Shown here: in pieces, positions 11,801 to 22,584 of the stretch | Layout of the letters: each line of letters starts with the position of its first letter | How positions within the stretch are numbered: position 1 is the stretch's first letter | Assembly: GCA_030620095.1 (NCBI GenBank) | Contig: JAUTXW010000061.1 | Location: 1,234,001 to 1,298,000, forward strand | Direction of reading: 5' to 3' | DNA: 64,000 nucleotides | Source of the DNA: Kuschelorhynchus macadamiae | Taxonomy: Eukaryota; Arthropoda; Insecta; Coleoptera; Curculionidae | Made by a program: the position numbers and the translations under genes | Notes under the pieces: model-generated | The model's database searches: none | What the model was told of the DNA's origin: nothing | What the model saw: the letters and a program-made list of their open reading frames with translations, nothing else

Positions 11801-12536
11801 CCTAACTATTATAGATAAATTCTCCAAATACGCACAAGCCTTGCCTTATACTGGAAATGCAGTGTCGTGCTGTGAACAGTTAATTAATTTCTTTTCCTTT
11901 TTACGTATTCCAAAACAAATAGTTTCAGACAACGGATCTGAATTTCAGAACGAAGTCGTTAAAGGCTTATTAAATACACATAATATTAAAATACACTTCA
12001 CTACCCCCTACCACCATGAATCAAACTCCCCTGTTAAAAGGCTACATTCCACATTAATCGAACACATTCGATTACTTCGAGAATCGGACCCCAATGCAGA
12101 AGTTACCAAACTTATGCCGTACGCAATTATTGCCTATAATAACACGATCCATTCTAGTACGAATTTTACCCCATACGAACTTGTCTTCGGACACACAGAC
12201 TCTAGAGATCCTATGGATTTAATACCCGCTCATGTATATACCGAGTATGTCAATAATCATAAAAATAACACACAAATTTTGTACGACAAAATTACAAAGG
12301 AATCACGAGAACTAAAACAAAAAATTATAGATAGGGCAAACAAGGATAAAACCCCGACTAATTTAATAATAGGCTCACAAATTTATAAAAAATCAGATAA
12401 TCGATCTGGAAAAATAAAAAAGAGATATTTAGGCCCATTCATATTAACGGCTATATTAGAAAATAATAAAATACAAATAGAAAATCCCAAAAATAAATAC
12501 AAAGAAATTATATATGTTAATGAAACTAAAATAATA

Positions 12537-12549
12537 CCCCTTGTTCCAG
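12537..12549 (+). promoter_or_regulatory. Candidate env splice acceptor
   Basis: CCCCTTGTTCCAG is a short pyrimidine tract ending in CAG. The env frame is open from 12530, just upstream, and entry at 12550 joins the leader exon (ending 7383, phase 2) in the env frame. Confidence 0.55.
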
Positions 12550-14251
12550 ATGCTGGACCATCGTCGGCGGCTACGTAAAATTCCATGATTTAAATAAACA
12601 TCCAGGAATACTACCATTCAAAATGGGAACCGCTAAACTTAAATCCAATCACTGGACATTCGTTCAAAATATTAACCTAACCCCTTTAATTAACCAATTT
12701 CAAAATATTCAAAAACAAGCAAAATCAATATATATAAACATTCAAAATAACAGCGAATACCATAAGGAATATTTTAATTCTTTTAATACATTATGTATAC
12801 TTGAAAAAAGAATAGAAACTTTATTAGAACAAATTGTCCCAAATCAAGAAAATTATCGTAGTAAAAGAGGTCTTTTTAACCCCTTAGGTTCATTCATAAA
12901 AAGTATAACTGGAAACTTAGATCAAAATGACGCAGAGCAAATTGATGCCAAAATCACGAAATTACAAGAAAATCAAAATAAATTGAAAATTGACGCTATC
13001 AATCAAATTACACTTTTAGAATCCACTATTAATAAATTTAAAACAATTATATCTAATATCACACATAACCAAATGGTACTAAAGTCACGCATTTTACAAA
13101 TAGAAAATATAATTAATAAAGTTCAAATGGAACAAATAAGTAATCACGAATTTTATTTAATATATACAATAATCAATCAAATAACAACAATTTATCAATC
13201 AATCTACGATATTCTGAATAAGATTGAAATAGGTATCACTTTTGCAAAAATTAATGTACTTTATAATTCAATAATAGAACCAAATGAACTATTTATAGAA
13301 ATAAAGAACTTACACGATCATCTAGGCTCAGATAAACTCCCTTTAGAAGTAACTTATAAAAATATACTTAATTTCGAAAAAATTATAGAAATTAAAAGTT
13401 TCTTAAAAAACTTTAATATTGTATTTATATTTGAACTTCCTCTTGTGGAATCGGAGATATATCAATATTTTAAGTTATTTCCTTTACCAATTCCCAATAA
13501 TCGATCATTTCTTGTAAATATTCCTTATAAACCCTACCTAGCATTAGGCAATACAAAATATGCCCATATGGACCAAAGATGTCACGAAATCCAACCACAA
13601 AAATATTTGTGTAAAGAAGCCCACACCACGTTGGTCGAAGACAGCCCCTCCTGCGCTGTTCAACTTATCAAACATCACCCAAATATTACGTTTTGCCACC
13701 CATTCGAAATTCAACTGCACGAGATCCAGACAACAAAAATAATCGACGACAAATGGCTAATAACAGTACCAATACAAGTAATCGCCGTCATAAATTGTCA
13801 AAAATCCGAAGATAACATACCCTTATATGGTTCCTATCTTCTTGAGTCATCCCCAGGATGTAAAGTACGGATAAAGTCAATTACGCTTGAAACATATAAA
13901 TCAAGCCCATTAACATTTAATGGAATTAATCTACCTACCCTTAATTTAAGTCTAATTAAGAAAAACCGGGATTCATTCTACAGCCCTCCTAGTATGGACT
14001 TAAACTACGTAAACCTAAAAACTACTAAAGAAATCGAAGCCAAATTGGAAAACCAAAAGAAGGCCCTAGAAGAAATGACCACAACGATTTATGTAAAGAA
14101 GACCAGTTTTTGGACAATTTTACTTTACATATTCATTTCAATAATTTTTATATTTTTCATATACAAAAAACTTGTAAAAAAGTCTAAGAAAAAACAATTA
14201 AATGCAAACTCTAATACTTTAGATATTGAAGAAAATAATAGAATTTTCTAA
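12550..14251 (+). CDS. env: Errantivirus envelope protein (open; first in-frame ATG at 12623)
   Basis: From the ATG at 12623 the frame is open for 542 codons; it is also open upstream to 12530, overlapping the end of pol. In ATG-based numbering, a furin-like site RSKR lies at residues 79-82, followed by a hydrophobic fusion-peptide-like stretch (GLFNPLGSFIKSITG) and a long Gln/Asn-rich helical region. A Cys-bearing ectodomain near 310-440 and a membrane anchor at about 496-514 (ILLYIFISIIFIFFIYKK) follow, with a basic then acidic cytoplasmic tail. This is the layout of errantivirus/baculovirus F-type fusion proteins acting at the particle surface. No signal peptide follows the 12623 ATG; the leader exon would supply a hydrophobic start. 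No stop or frameshift is seen, unlike gag and pol. Confidence 0.85.
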
Positions 14252-14320
14252 AATATTAATAATCTTTAAACCTTTTTGGAAATTTTTGAAAACACGTCTT
14301 TAAGAACGTGCTTTCAACTA

Positions 14321-14330
14321 AGAGGGGAGG
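14321..14330 (+). promoter_or_regulatory. Polypurine tract
   Basis: AGAGGGGAGG ends directly at the 3' LTR, the expected primer for plus-strand DNA synthesis. Confidence 0.85.
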
Positions 14331-14531
14331 AGTTACGTTCCCGTGAGAAATGCAATTCTGCATTTATGCACTTGCAATTCTTAGACTTTTATCTTTTCGT
14401 TCTCATGCAACATAAGCATTACTGAACTTATAAATATAACTAAAATGCATTTTGTAGTCAGTTCTCTTTGTACGCTTATGAAATAAAATTGATTTTTTAA
14501 AAATAATTTCTCGTGTTTCGAGTTGTTAACT
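14331..14531 (+). repeat. 3' long terminal repeat (201 bp)
   Basis: Identical by eye to 6890-7090 over all 201 bases, including AATAAA at 14482-14487. Followed by the TAAT duplication. Confidence 0.95.
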
Positions 14532-14689
14532 TAATTTAACTTATTTATGAGGACGTCCGGAAACAAAATAGTTTTATTATATGTTTTAATGCAATAACAA
14601 TATAGTGCATATACAATAAATTAAATGGTAATAACTTTATACAGATTCTATAAATTCTATTTTATTTTAACGCAAATCCATTCGTTTTT

Positions 14690-14975
14690 ATTAATATATA
14701 TTTTTTTTATTTTGTGACGCCGCTATATTAGATTTTTATCAAAATGTAACCATTTCATACTCTTATGAACCCCCGAATTTTCAGCAAAATTTGAAGTCAA
14801 TCGAATAAGTAGTTTTTGCGCTATGGTGCAGGCAGACAGATCGACAGACCGACAGATTGACGATAATGGGAGAAGATGTTCGGAGTCCAGGATCTTGAAA
14901 ACGCAAAGATTGCGAGAATCTCTGAAGGTAATTTTTTCACGATTACAATTTTACCTACGAGAGAAATAAAAAACA
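14690..14975 (+). repeat. Modular dispersed repeat, copy 2
   Basis: Shows TTTGAAGTCAATCGAATAAG followed by AGTAGTTTTTGCGCTAT, then the GACAGACCGACAGATTGACG module, GGATCTTGAAAACG, and an end near CTACGAGAGAAATAAAAAAC. Same order as copy 1 at 3150-3330. Confidence 0.7.
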
Positions 14976-16994
14976 ATTTAATATTCAATACTTGTATAAT
15001 GTCGCGTAGACCGATATTAATTTTGTTATTCATAGACAGCGTCAGCCGGCGTCATAGGTCAAAGGAACGAGCGTCGTGTCACAAAATATGAACGTAACAT
15101 CCCCAAATAACACTATCGACAGGGATATCGCGCATCATCAATCATAGCGCCAGTCACTTGACTTATTATCGCCATTTCGTAGAGCGGCTTTTGTAATCGG
15201 CTAGGTCGTGATTCTCGCCCCGCTGTATTTTGTTTTGTTTCCATTATACTACGTTAAAGCTTGTCAGATTTAATATCGGTATGAACAAAATATTATTACA
15301 GTGGCTATTTTGAATAATTATGTAAATCCAATGTTAGTTTCTGCATTTTTTTCTTATTTAATTATACTTAAAACGAGATAATTCAACATCCCGCATAGAA
15401 ACAACGAATCAGTTACTATTTCTTTGGTTTACAATACCCTCGCGATTTGTGACCAAAATTCTTTACAATCGGAAACAGAGAAACAGATTTAAGCTTTAAG
15501 AGAGCACGGATATTGCACTGAAAATATTAGACGGTCAGTAACAAAATATAATAATCCTATTCCCGACAGGAAACAAAAGTAAGTTGTTACCTATAGGAAA
15601 TGTACACAGAACTATAGACAAGATTGCAAGCGTTCTTCGCCGGTCGAACATACCCACAAGTTTTTCCTGTGGTAATGTCTATAGTGAAGATGCAGGTTAA
15701 GTGTTCAGATCTCGTGAGGATCCCTGAAGATGCGTCATGCAATCCTTTGCGAAACGTCGGACAATGATTCTATATATAATATCAGTTTATTTGTCTTGAA
15801 CCAGGCATCGAGCTCCTCCACACGCTTACAGACTCTCATTCCCAAGACGCCTGAGCGTCCATCCGCTTCAGCAAGAGACGTTTTTATTCTCTAAAAATAG
15901 GGAATTCCCTAGGAAGAAAATAATTTTCTTAAACACAGATTTAGTAAAATATCGACTTAATCAAAAAGATATTATCAAAATCTAAAAAATCTTACACAAA
16001 AATCTATTATTGACCAATAAATTGTATTACAGGCTCTAATTTAACTTCACTTGTTTGTTAGATGTTTAATCAGTTAGCATGTATGTTTGGGTAAAATTTT
16101 GCAAGTTACTTACATAAATCCGATGGCAGTACAATATTATGATGTCAAATCGAATATTTTATACAGTGTGCATAAAAAAGAATGCTAAAATGTACAAAAT
16201 AGTTCCCGTTATCGGAATTAACTAAGATTTGGCCACTTACATAAACTTCATGACGATACAATATTATGGTGTCCAATCGTCAATGTTGAAATAAAATTTG
16301 AGATTGTTTATTATTTGCTTTATTTAATGTTTAATTAAAAGTTGTTTTAATTAAGATCCATAAACATTATTTATTTTATTTCTCAGATTTGTCCTCGAGC
16401 TGCTAAGTATAATTCTAATGCAGAGGCACAGGGAGTGTGAGTTCGATATTTGTCAAATATAAACTTTTTAAAAATGGGCGCCAGGTCTAGATGACCAAAA
16501 GATAAAATATAACTAAATACAAAAATACTAAACTTAATCTCGCTAAATATCTACAAAAGGAAAACAAAAGAAATATACTTCAAGAATTTATTTTAAATTC
16601 TCATTTAAACAAAAATGTCTCAAAAGACACAATCAAATCTGTCTTACATTTGCAGAACTAGATAAGCTTAGATAAAATCTGCTCTACATCGGCAGATGCA
16701 ATAAAATGTAAGTCAAAAGATAAAAATAAGAACACTGGGTAGTTGATGTGATATTACAGATTTAGTATTTTAGAAAAATTAAGTTTAGTGTGTGTGAGTT
16801 AAGTTTATTCGGCACTGGAATAAACCAATTGGCAAAATTAAGTTTAAGTCAACCTAATAATATAGAATTCAATATATAAAAGATAAAAATGAAACTGCAC
16901 ATTTACCAGTTGCAATAATCAAAAGTGACTAGACAATTAAAACAGAGCTACATAAACGATAAGTGTTACTAATAATTCTTAAGCCTCGTCGGTC
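14976..16994. other. Noncoding stretch with small repeats
   Basis: No gene found. It holds the stem motif at 15722-15760 and a direct repeat: 16108-16152 and 16235-16279 share ACTTACATAAA and ACAATATTATGRTGTC at a 127-base spacing. Confidence 0.5.
15722..15760 (+). repeat. Conserved CCCTGAA...GCGAAACGTCGG stem motif, copy 1
   Basis: CCCTGAAGATGC, a loop containing TCATGCAAT, then GCGAAACGTCGG. A second copy in the other orientation lies at 54323-54361 with the same flanks and a similar loop (TCGTGCAAT). Strings of this type recur in insect retroelement ends; which element left these is not visible. Confidence 0.45.
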
Positions 16995-17044
16995 TCTCAC
17001 GTAACGGCGCACAGTGAGTTAAATCGGCCGTCTAGCACGACATA
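16995..17044 (+). repeat. Orphan terminal motif related to element A ends
   Basis: Reads CACGTAACGGCGCACAGTGA, then TTAAATCGGCCG, ending GCACGACATA. It is the inverted match of the left end of element A at 18661-18706. No matching second end or gene is visible on its left, so it looks like a leftover end of another copy. Confidence 0.5.
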
Positions 17045-18660
17045 AGTCCCAAATGTAATTTTGCAATATTCTTAACATATTCTAAAAATCTATATTTAAG
17101 ATAGTGTTAATAATAGAAAAATGCAATTGAGAAACAAAATTATAATTACAGTTCTTGGAGGGGAAGCCTTAAAGTTAGTAAATATTTTAAATCTGAAATT
17201 AACATGTTTCTATACATCATTTTCAAAACAGAAAATATGATACTAAACATAGCAAATGTTTTTCTAATTTCTTACATGACTACTGTTTATAATTAAAGTT
17301 TTCTACGGTATCAAAACTTTTTAAATATTAAAGCCCTTACCTCAGAAAATTTGGGTCTTTTTAGGTATTACTATATTTAGGTAGTTTTTTTTAACTTGTA
17401 GAGCATGCAAAAAAAAGTTTGTTGAAGTTTAGTTTAATTTTTATAAAAAAAATAAGAAAAAGGATCCCTTTTAACTAAAAACCAAAAAATTAGCTGCTCA
17501 TAGATGCCCATTCGGGATTTATATAGCTTTAACTATGGCTCCTTAATTACTACTGACTGCACCAAAGAAAACTGCACGATGTTTATATGACCAGAACTTT
17601 GCAAATAATCGTCCGAGTGTAATAACAGTAAACATTTTGCAAAGACTAAGGTACAAAATTTCGGAATTTTGTATTACAGCTGTCATCTTTTTAAAGTTCA
17701 AGATGGCGAACCCATTTTAAAAATATGGATATTTTATCCCTCGGTAGAAGTTTTACATGCCACATCGTGTTAAAACTAAATTAACAGTTATAATGCCACA
17801 TTATTTCCAAGCAAAATGATAACACTTTTAAAATTCGATAAATAACTAAGATATAATTTTATAAAACCACACTCCCTTCAATTCTTTTAATATTAGAAAT
17901 GAAAATTTCAAATAAAAAACTAATCAATTAGGTAAATTTTAACGACTTTTCTACCTTTACAAAAATAAATCTTAAACGAAGATATCTCCTAAGCTACCAG
18001 TTCAGTGCCAGTAATTGGCATTTTTGTAAAGATAATTTCATAAAAATATATAAAGTGCAATATATAAAATATAAAACAAATACAAAAATAAATATAAAAA
18101 TATATTAAGTGCAATATCTAAAAAATATCGACTTCATTGTATATGGCAAATAACAAAAACAATTTATTTATCACGAAAAGTATACCTAACTAATTAATTT
18201 TTATTTGAATGTTTTATTACCAATATCAAAAAAATTAAGGAGTGCTTGGGTGCAGGTGCATACGTAGTGGGCTTTTCTAAAACATTATCTGTTACATATT
18301 GTTTAGTCTAAAAGTTCTTCTATTGTTAATGTAATGAATAGAATAGAAACTCAATGATATTTTGTACTCACAATTCTACATAACCTAAATAAAGCAATAT
18401 TTGACAAGACACCTTGTATTCTATCTTAATTTTATATGCGTCATATAGCTATTAGTTAATAATAAGTTTAAAGCAATGATTCATGCATTTTGACATCAAT
18501 TGTGTTTTTAAGTTACACAAAACATTACATTTTTATTAAAAACTGAAGCCATTTTAGTAACCCGCATCTTGTTTACATTTTTTTTGCAAAACATTTTGTT
18601 ACCTATCCTAAAAAAGTATTATATGAAATTTAAAAAACGTTAAAACAATGCTTGAATAAT
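17045..18660. other. AT-rich stretch without recognisable gene
   Basis: No coding frame or known repeat was seen, apart from simple A/T runs and a short local repeat of TATAAAGTGCAATATATAAA-type sequence near 18045-18120. Confidence 0.5.
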
Positions 18661-18662
18661 TA

Positions 18663-18992
18663 TGTCGTACTACATGGCCGATTTACCACACTGTGCGGCG
18701 TAACTCATAAATTTTGAGAAATAGAGTTACACCTCGTAAGTACTTCTTAAGACATCCTCTTTGATCTCACGTAGTGACATAACTTAGATTTAAATGGTTT
18801 TCTAGATATAGAAATTTTAATATGTGTCGTATCTAAAATTAAAAATCGAATCACACGAAGTGACGTAACTTAAGTCAGTACATGTGATTTAAATCGACAT
18901 TTTTCGCAAATATAATATTAATTAACTGAAGTTACGCCAATACGTGTGCTTTAACACAAACATATACTAAAACTTACAAAGCGACCTAACTT
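18663..18992. repeat. Left end of element A with subterminal repeats
   Basis: About 20-bp motif copies at 18687-18706, 18766-18785, 18852-18871 and inverted at 18930-18948, with a weaker inverted one near 18723-18740 and a weak one near 18971-18992. Consensus is close to CACACGTANTGRCGTAACTT. Confidence 0.6.
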
Positions 18993-19531
18993 ACTTTTCT
19001 TTATATTACTCTTAAATATTGGCAAAACAGTAGCAAAACGTTAAACTTTTGGAGTAAGGTGATGTGTTTTCTTTAAGTTCTTTGTTTTGTTTATGTGAGA
19101 TTACATATTATTTTGAGGTAAGAGACATAGTTTGATACATTATCTATATATTATTCAGAAAGCCCTAGCGGAGTAAATATCTGGTTTAATAATATAATTG
19201 TTATAGAATTTTCCGGCAACGATATTCTTAGGTTAGGTTTTATATCACAATGTCTTTAGCTCCGTATGCCGAGTTTTAAAAATTACTTTGCTCCGTTAAT
19301 GCTTTTCATTTAATTTATATATGCTTTTATGAGAATATTTATTCAAAGTTGATAGAAAAATATTCTTAATTAATATAAGCTAAAAAGCAGTAACCGTTAG
19401 TGCAGAACAACGTAAATCAAGAATTGTTTTCAATCATGTGTTTGCTTTTTCGCTGATAGGAATACGCGAATACGTATTTCTATTAATTTGTTTAGTTTAA
19501 ATAAACTGTTAGTGTAAAAGTTTGTGATGTT

Positions 19532-21867
19532 TTGGTATTGTGGGAGGATGGCACGAAAAATGTAGTGTCCACGGATGAACTAAGAACAGCATGTAATAAA
19601 CCATTTAGAATCGGCGTTAGAGTTCAAATGATTTATGAAAACATAACATATTTTGGTAAAATTATAGCAACAGAGGATGAAAGTTCTGTAAATGATGATG
19701 TTGATTTTATTCCCCATAGCGAAAACAGCTCCATTGCAAATTCTGATGACGAACCACTAGTCGATTTAAAAAATAAGGTTCTTGAGATCACATATGAGGT
19801 AAATGAATGGGACACATCTGACGAAGAGCCGCTTGTGAAATATGTGTTAAAATCTAATTCATTTATTGAATATGAGACTGCATCGCAGGTGAAGTTGGAG
19901 ACTGTAAAGAAGAAGTGTGAAGTGTTTGCCATCGCTGCGATATATTTTTAAGTTGGGAATATTTTCAGAATAATGAATCTTGTAACAGTCATAATAAAAC
20001 TATACTTGATAACCTCAGAAATAACAATTTAATCCATATACAGGTTTCTAAATTTCAAGCAATCAAGGTCGGAATTAATTTAAAAGAACCGATGAACTTG
20101 AATCGTGAACGACCAGAGGAATTCTTTGTGGATGGAAACGAAAGAGAGGGAAGCCTTAGAAGAGAACCAAAATTAAACAAACAAAAGTTAGCTAAGAAGT
20201 TAAGGAATTCTGGAATGGAATATATAAGTGCCTCGACGGGAAAACTTGTACCAGCCCGAAAACCAGGCAAATTATGCAATTTAGACAACTGTAAAAAAAA
20301 TGGTAGAAGCTGCTTCTTATTAACTGATTTACACAGACAAGACGTTTTTAATGGTTTCAATAATTTAAAAGACTTACACCTTCAGCGGGAGTTTATATCG
20401 AGGCATATTGAAATAAAAGATACAAAGCAAAAAACAACAAAAAATGAACAGTCAAGAAGGCAAAAAAGTGTAAAATATTACTTTACATATTGTGGTAGGC
20501 GCATTCCTGTTTGCAAAAAATTCTTCTTGGGAACCTTAGGTATTTCAGAGCGAATGTGCCGTACTGTTATTGAAAAGATTGATAAAATCGGCGCTATTGA
20601 GAAAGAAAAGAGCGGGGGTAGAAAACGTTCCCAATCAATTTTAACTAGCGAAAAAGAAGTCCGCGATGCCATGGACAGTCATATTGAGCGCTTTCCAAAA
20701 ATGGAATCCCACTACTGCCGCCGGGACACAACATGACAATACCTACATCCAGACCTAACATTAAAGCGAATGTATGCGATGTTTCTACAAGAATGGCTAA
20801 CAACAAATAATGATAAGCCTAGCTTCCATACCTACTGCAGGATTTTTAAGAATAAAAAATTATCTTTTAATTCCCCTAAAAAAGATATTTGTACCCTATG
20901 TACAATTTACAGAGAAGGAAATAATGAAGAAAAAGAAAAATGTCAAATAAAATATGAAAAACACCTATTAGAAAAAACAAAAGTTAGAGAAGTAAAGGCA
21001 AAACTTAAAGAAGAAGCAAAGGAAAATCAATACATTTCTGCTGGATGTTTTGATTTACAACAGGTTATATACGTACCTGCATGTAATGAAAATGCTTTGT
21101 TTTATAAAAACAGGCTTGCAAATAGAGACTGCTTTTGTTGGACATGGCACGAAGGGATCAGTAAAAGGGGAGCGTCAGAAATAGCCACTGCAGTATATAA
21201 AATCCTTCACATTATGACAGTCAAGGAGTAACTCAGGTATCATTATTCTCGGATGGATGTAGAGGACAAAATAAAAACTCTATCATTGCATCTATGCTTT
21301 TGTATGCAGTAGTTCATTGTCCAAACTTAAAAGAAATATCCTTGAGATTTTTTGAATCGTTTCACGGGCAAAATGAAGGGGACTCGGCACATAGTGCTAT
21401 TACTTCTTCGCTTTCACACGCTGGCAATATTTACGTTCCATCGCAGTTACATCCAGTATTTCGCCTGGCAAGATCCAAAAAGCCTTATAATGTGTCCTCT
21501 TCAGGTTGAAGATTTTATTGACTTTAAAAAATTTTCTCAAGATTTAAGGTTGTTAACTTTAAGAACCACCGATTTGGGAACGCAAATAAATTGGACGGAA
21601 GCTATAGAATTTAAAGTAGAAAAACAAACACAAAATAAAATATTTTTTAAAACAAGTGACGGTCAAGACAATTACGATAGTATAACTCTCAAACGTAACC
21701 AGCAGGACATTATGAACAAGAACCTTCCAAAACTAAATTTTGAACCAAACAAAGTCAGCAAGCAAAAATATCGGGATTTGTTATGTTTGTGTTTAGGGGA
21801 TATGCCTGTTATTCGACAGAAAGAACACCAAGAATTCTTTAAGTCGCTGCCTCATTATAAAGATTAG
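19532..21867 (+). pseudogene. Element A transposase-like gene (cryptic DDE-like family), broken
   Basis: The first part, 19532-19951, begins VLWEDGTKNVV, then RVQMIYENITYFGKII and an acidic stretch. The second part, from 20092, is basic, with CNLDNCKKNGRSC and an HTH-like region near 20500-20600 (CKKFFLGTLGISERMCRTV), then ESHYCRRDT. A TGA at 20734-20736 interrupts the same frame, which resumes with CTLC, FDLQQV and a WTWHEGISKRG box. A frameshift near 21230 leads to FSDGCRGQNKN and FHGQNEGDSAHSAI; another near 21495 leads to LQVEDFIDFKKFSQ and the C-terminus at 21867. Shared motifs link it to the element B gene. The aspartates in FDLQQ and SDGC are candidate catalytic residues. The first part could be a separate exon. 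Confidence 0.65.
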
Positions 21868-22127
21868 GATTAAGTATTTTGAAATGTTTTGTCTGCATTT
21901 TTTCATTTATATATTTTCATGTTTGATATTCAGCTGCACCTGTTCTTTATCTTAATAATTAAGTATTTACTAATTAATAAGCATTTATTTTGTGATTTTT
22001 AATTTTAGTTTGAAATCTCTACTTAAAAATATTAAGTTTATGAAAAACTGCTATTTTGTTATTAAAATAAACTATGGATATATTCGTTATTTATTTAAAG
22101 GCATAGACGTATCTCTATTTCCACGAA

Positions 22128-22382
22128 TATCTAATTCACACGTAATGGCGTATCTCGTTTTTTTTGTATAATTATTTATTAACAATGCCTAAGCAACATT
22201 TATCATAATGACAAACATTAGTCATATGATTATAATACACATACAAAAAACTAAAATATTTAATGAAATAGTAACAGAACCCTAACGGTTTAAAGATCTT
22301 GAAATTCTTAAAATCCCTCTCCTGAAAATTTTTAAAAAATGAGATACGTCGGTACGTGATAAGCCCGACGGCCTGGAACACA
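22128..22382. repeat. Right end of element A with subterminal repeats
   Basis: CACACGTAATGGCGTATCTC at 22137-22156 and the inverted GAGATACGTCGGTACGTG at 22341-22358, followed by CGGCC at 22369-22373. These match the left-end motif. Confidence 0.55.
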
Positions 22383-22481
22383 ATAAGCGAATATATAAGA
22401 AAAAAAGTTACTTTGATATTATGTCCCAAATCAATAGGCAGTTATGAATATATGTACATTTAAATAAAATGGAGACAGAGA

Positions 22482-22539
22482 AAGTATGTATGAATATTAG
22501 TCGAGATATAAGAACCTCGACTAATATTCATACATACTT
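22482..22539. repeat. Perfect 24-bp hairpin with 10-nt loop
   Basis: Left arm 22482-22505 is the exact reverse complement of right arm 22516-22539; the loop is ATATAAGAAC. It lies 100 bases outside the right end of element A. It could be a foldback microelement or a small RNA hairpin. Confidence 0.85.
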
Positions 22540-22584
22540 ATTTCAAAATGATATTGTGCGATTCTCTATCAAGTACCTGTAAGC

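Larger units (their letters stand above)
8775..12578 (+). pseudogene. pol: Errantivirus pol (protease, RT, RNase H, integrase), broken
   Basis: Protease: LIDTGSGKS (Asp at 8892). RT: IWIVPKK, RKWRIVCDFRKIN, LDLATGFHQIEM, FGLKNAPSTFQRVM and the catalytic YLDD at 10159-10170. RNase H: LTTDASNVALGAVLSQ (Asp 10596), IEKEL, YTDHRPL, NADALSRI. Integrase: an HHCC zinc region (YRHEGKTNHRGI; CEIC), first Asp 11772, second Asp 11928, then lysine at 12036 where the catalytic Glu of DD35E belongs. Lesions: a 1-nt gain near 9941-9950, an apparent 10-nt loss at 10419/10420 that removes the residues after FLGLLG, and TAA at 11421-11423 in an otherwise continuous frame. The 3' end overlaps the upstream part of the env frame. 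The polyprotein copies RNA into DNA and integrates it; this copy could not do so. Confidence 0.93.
6890..14531 (+). mobile_element. Complete errantivirus (gypsy-type insect endogenous retrovirus), 7642 bp
   Basis: Order seen: 5' LTR, tRNA-Ser primer site, leader, gag, pol (protease, RT, RNase H, integrase), env, polypurine tract, 3' LTR, all on the plus strand. The two 201-bp LTRs are base-for-base identical by eye, and a 4-bp TAAT duplication flanks them. Such elements replicate through RNA, and some produce infectious particles using env. This copy has a frameshift in gag, two frameshifts and a nonsense codon in pol, and a changed integrase residue, while env is open. It is therefore a young insertion of an element that cannot encode its own enzymes intact. 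Confidence 0.95.
18663..22382 (+). mobile_element. Element A: decayed cryptic-family DNA transposon, about 3.7 kb
   Basis: A transposase-like pseudogene (19532-21867) lies between imperfect inverted ends. The left end, 18663-18710, has GGCCG (18676), then TGCGGCGTAACTCAT. The right end, 22339-22382, read inverted has GGCCG, then CCGACGTATCTCAT. The core CACGTANNGRCGTAWCTY recurs inside the ends: + at 18687, 18766 and 18852, inverted at 18930, + at 22137, inverted at 22341. I found no convincing target duplication. Boundaries are inferred from these motifs and the protein relation to element B. Confidence 0.6.

Noticed and set aside
12383..12586. Minus-strand frame over the end of pol
   Set aside because: Shadow of the coding strand.
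15722..15760. Hammerhead ribozyme
   Set aside because: The strict core CUGAUGA is not present, so it is kept only as a stem motif worth testing.
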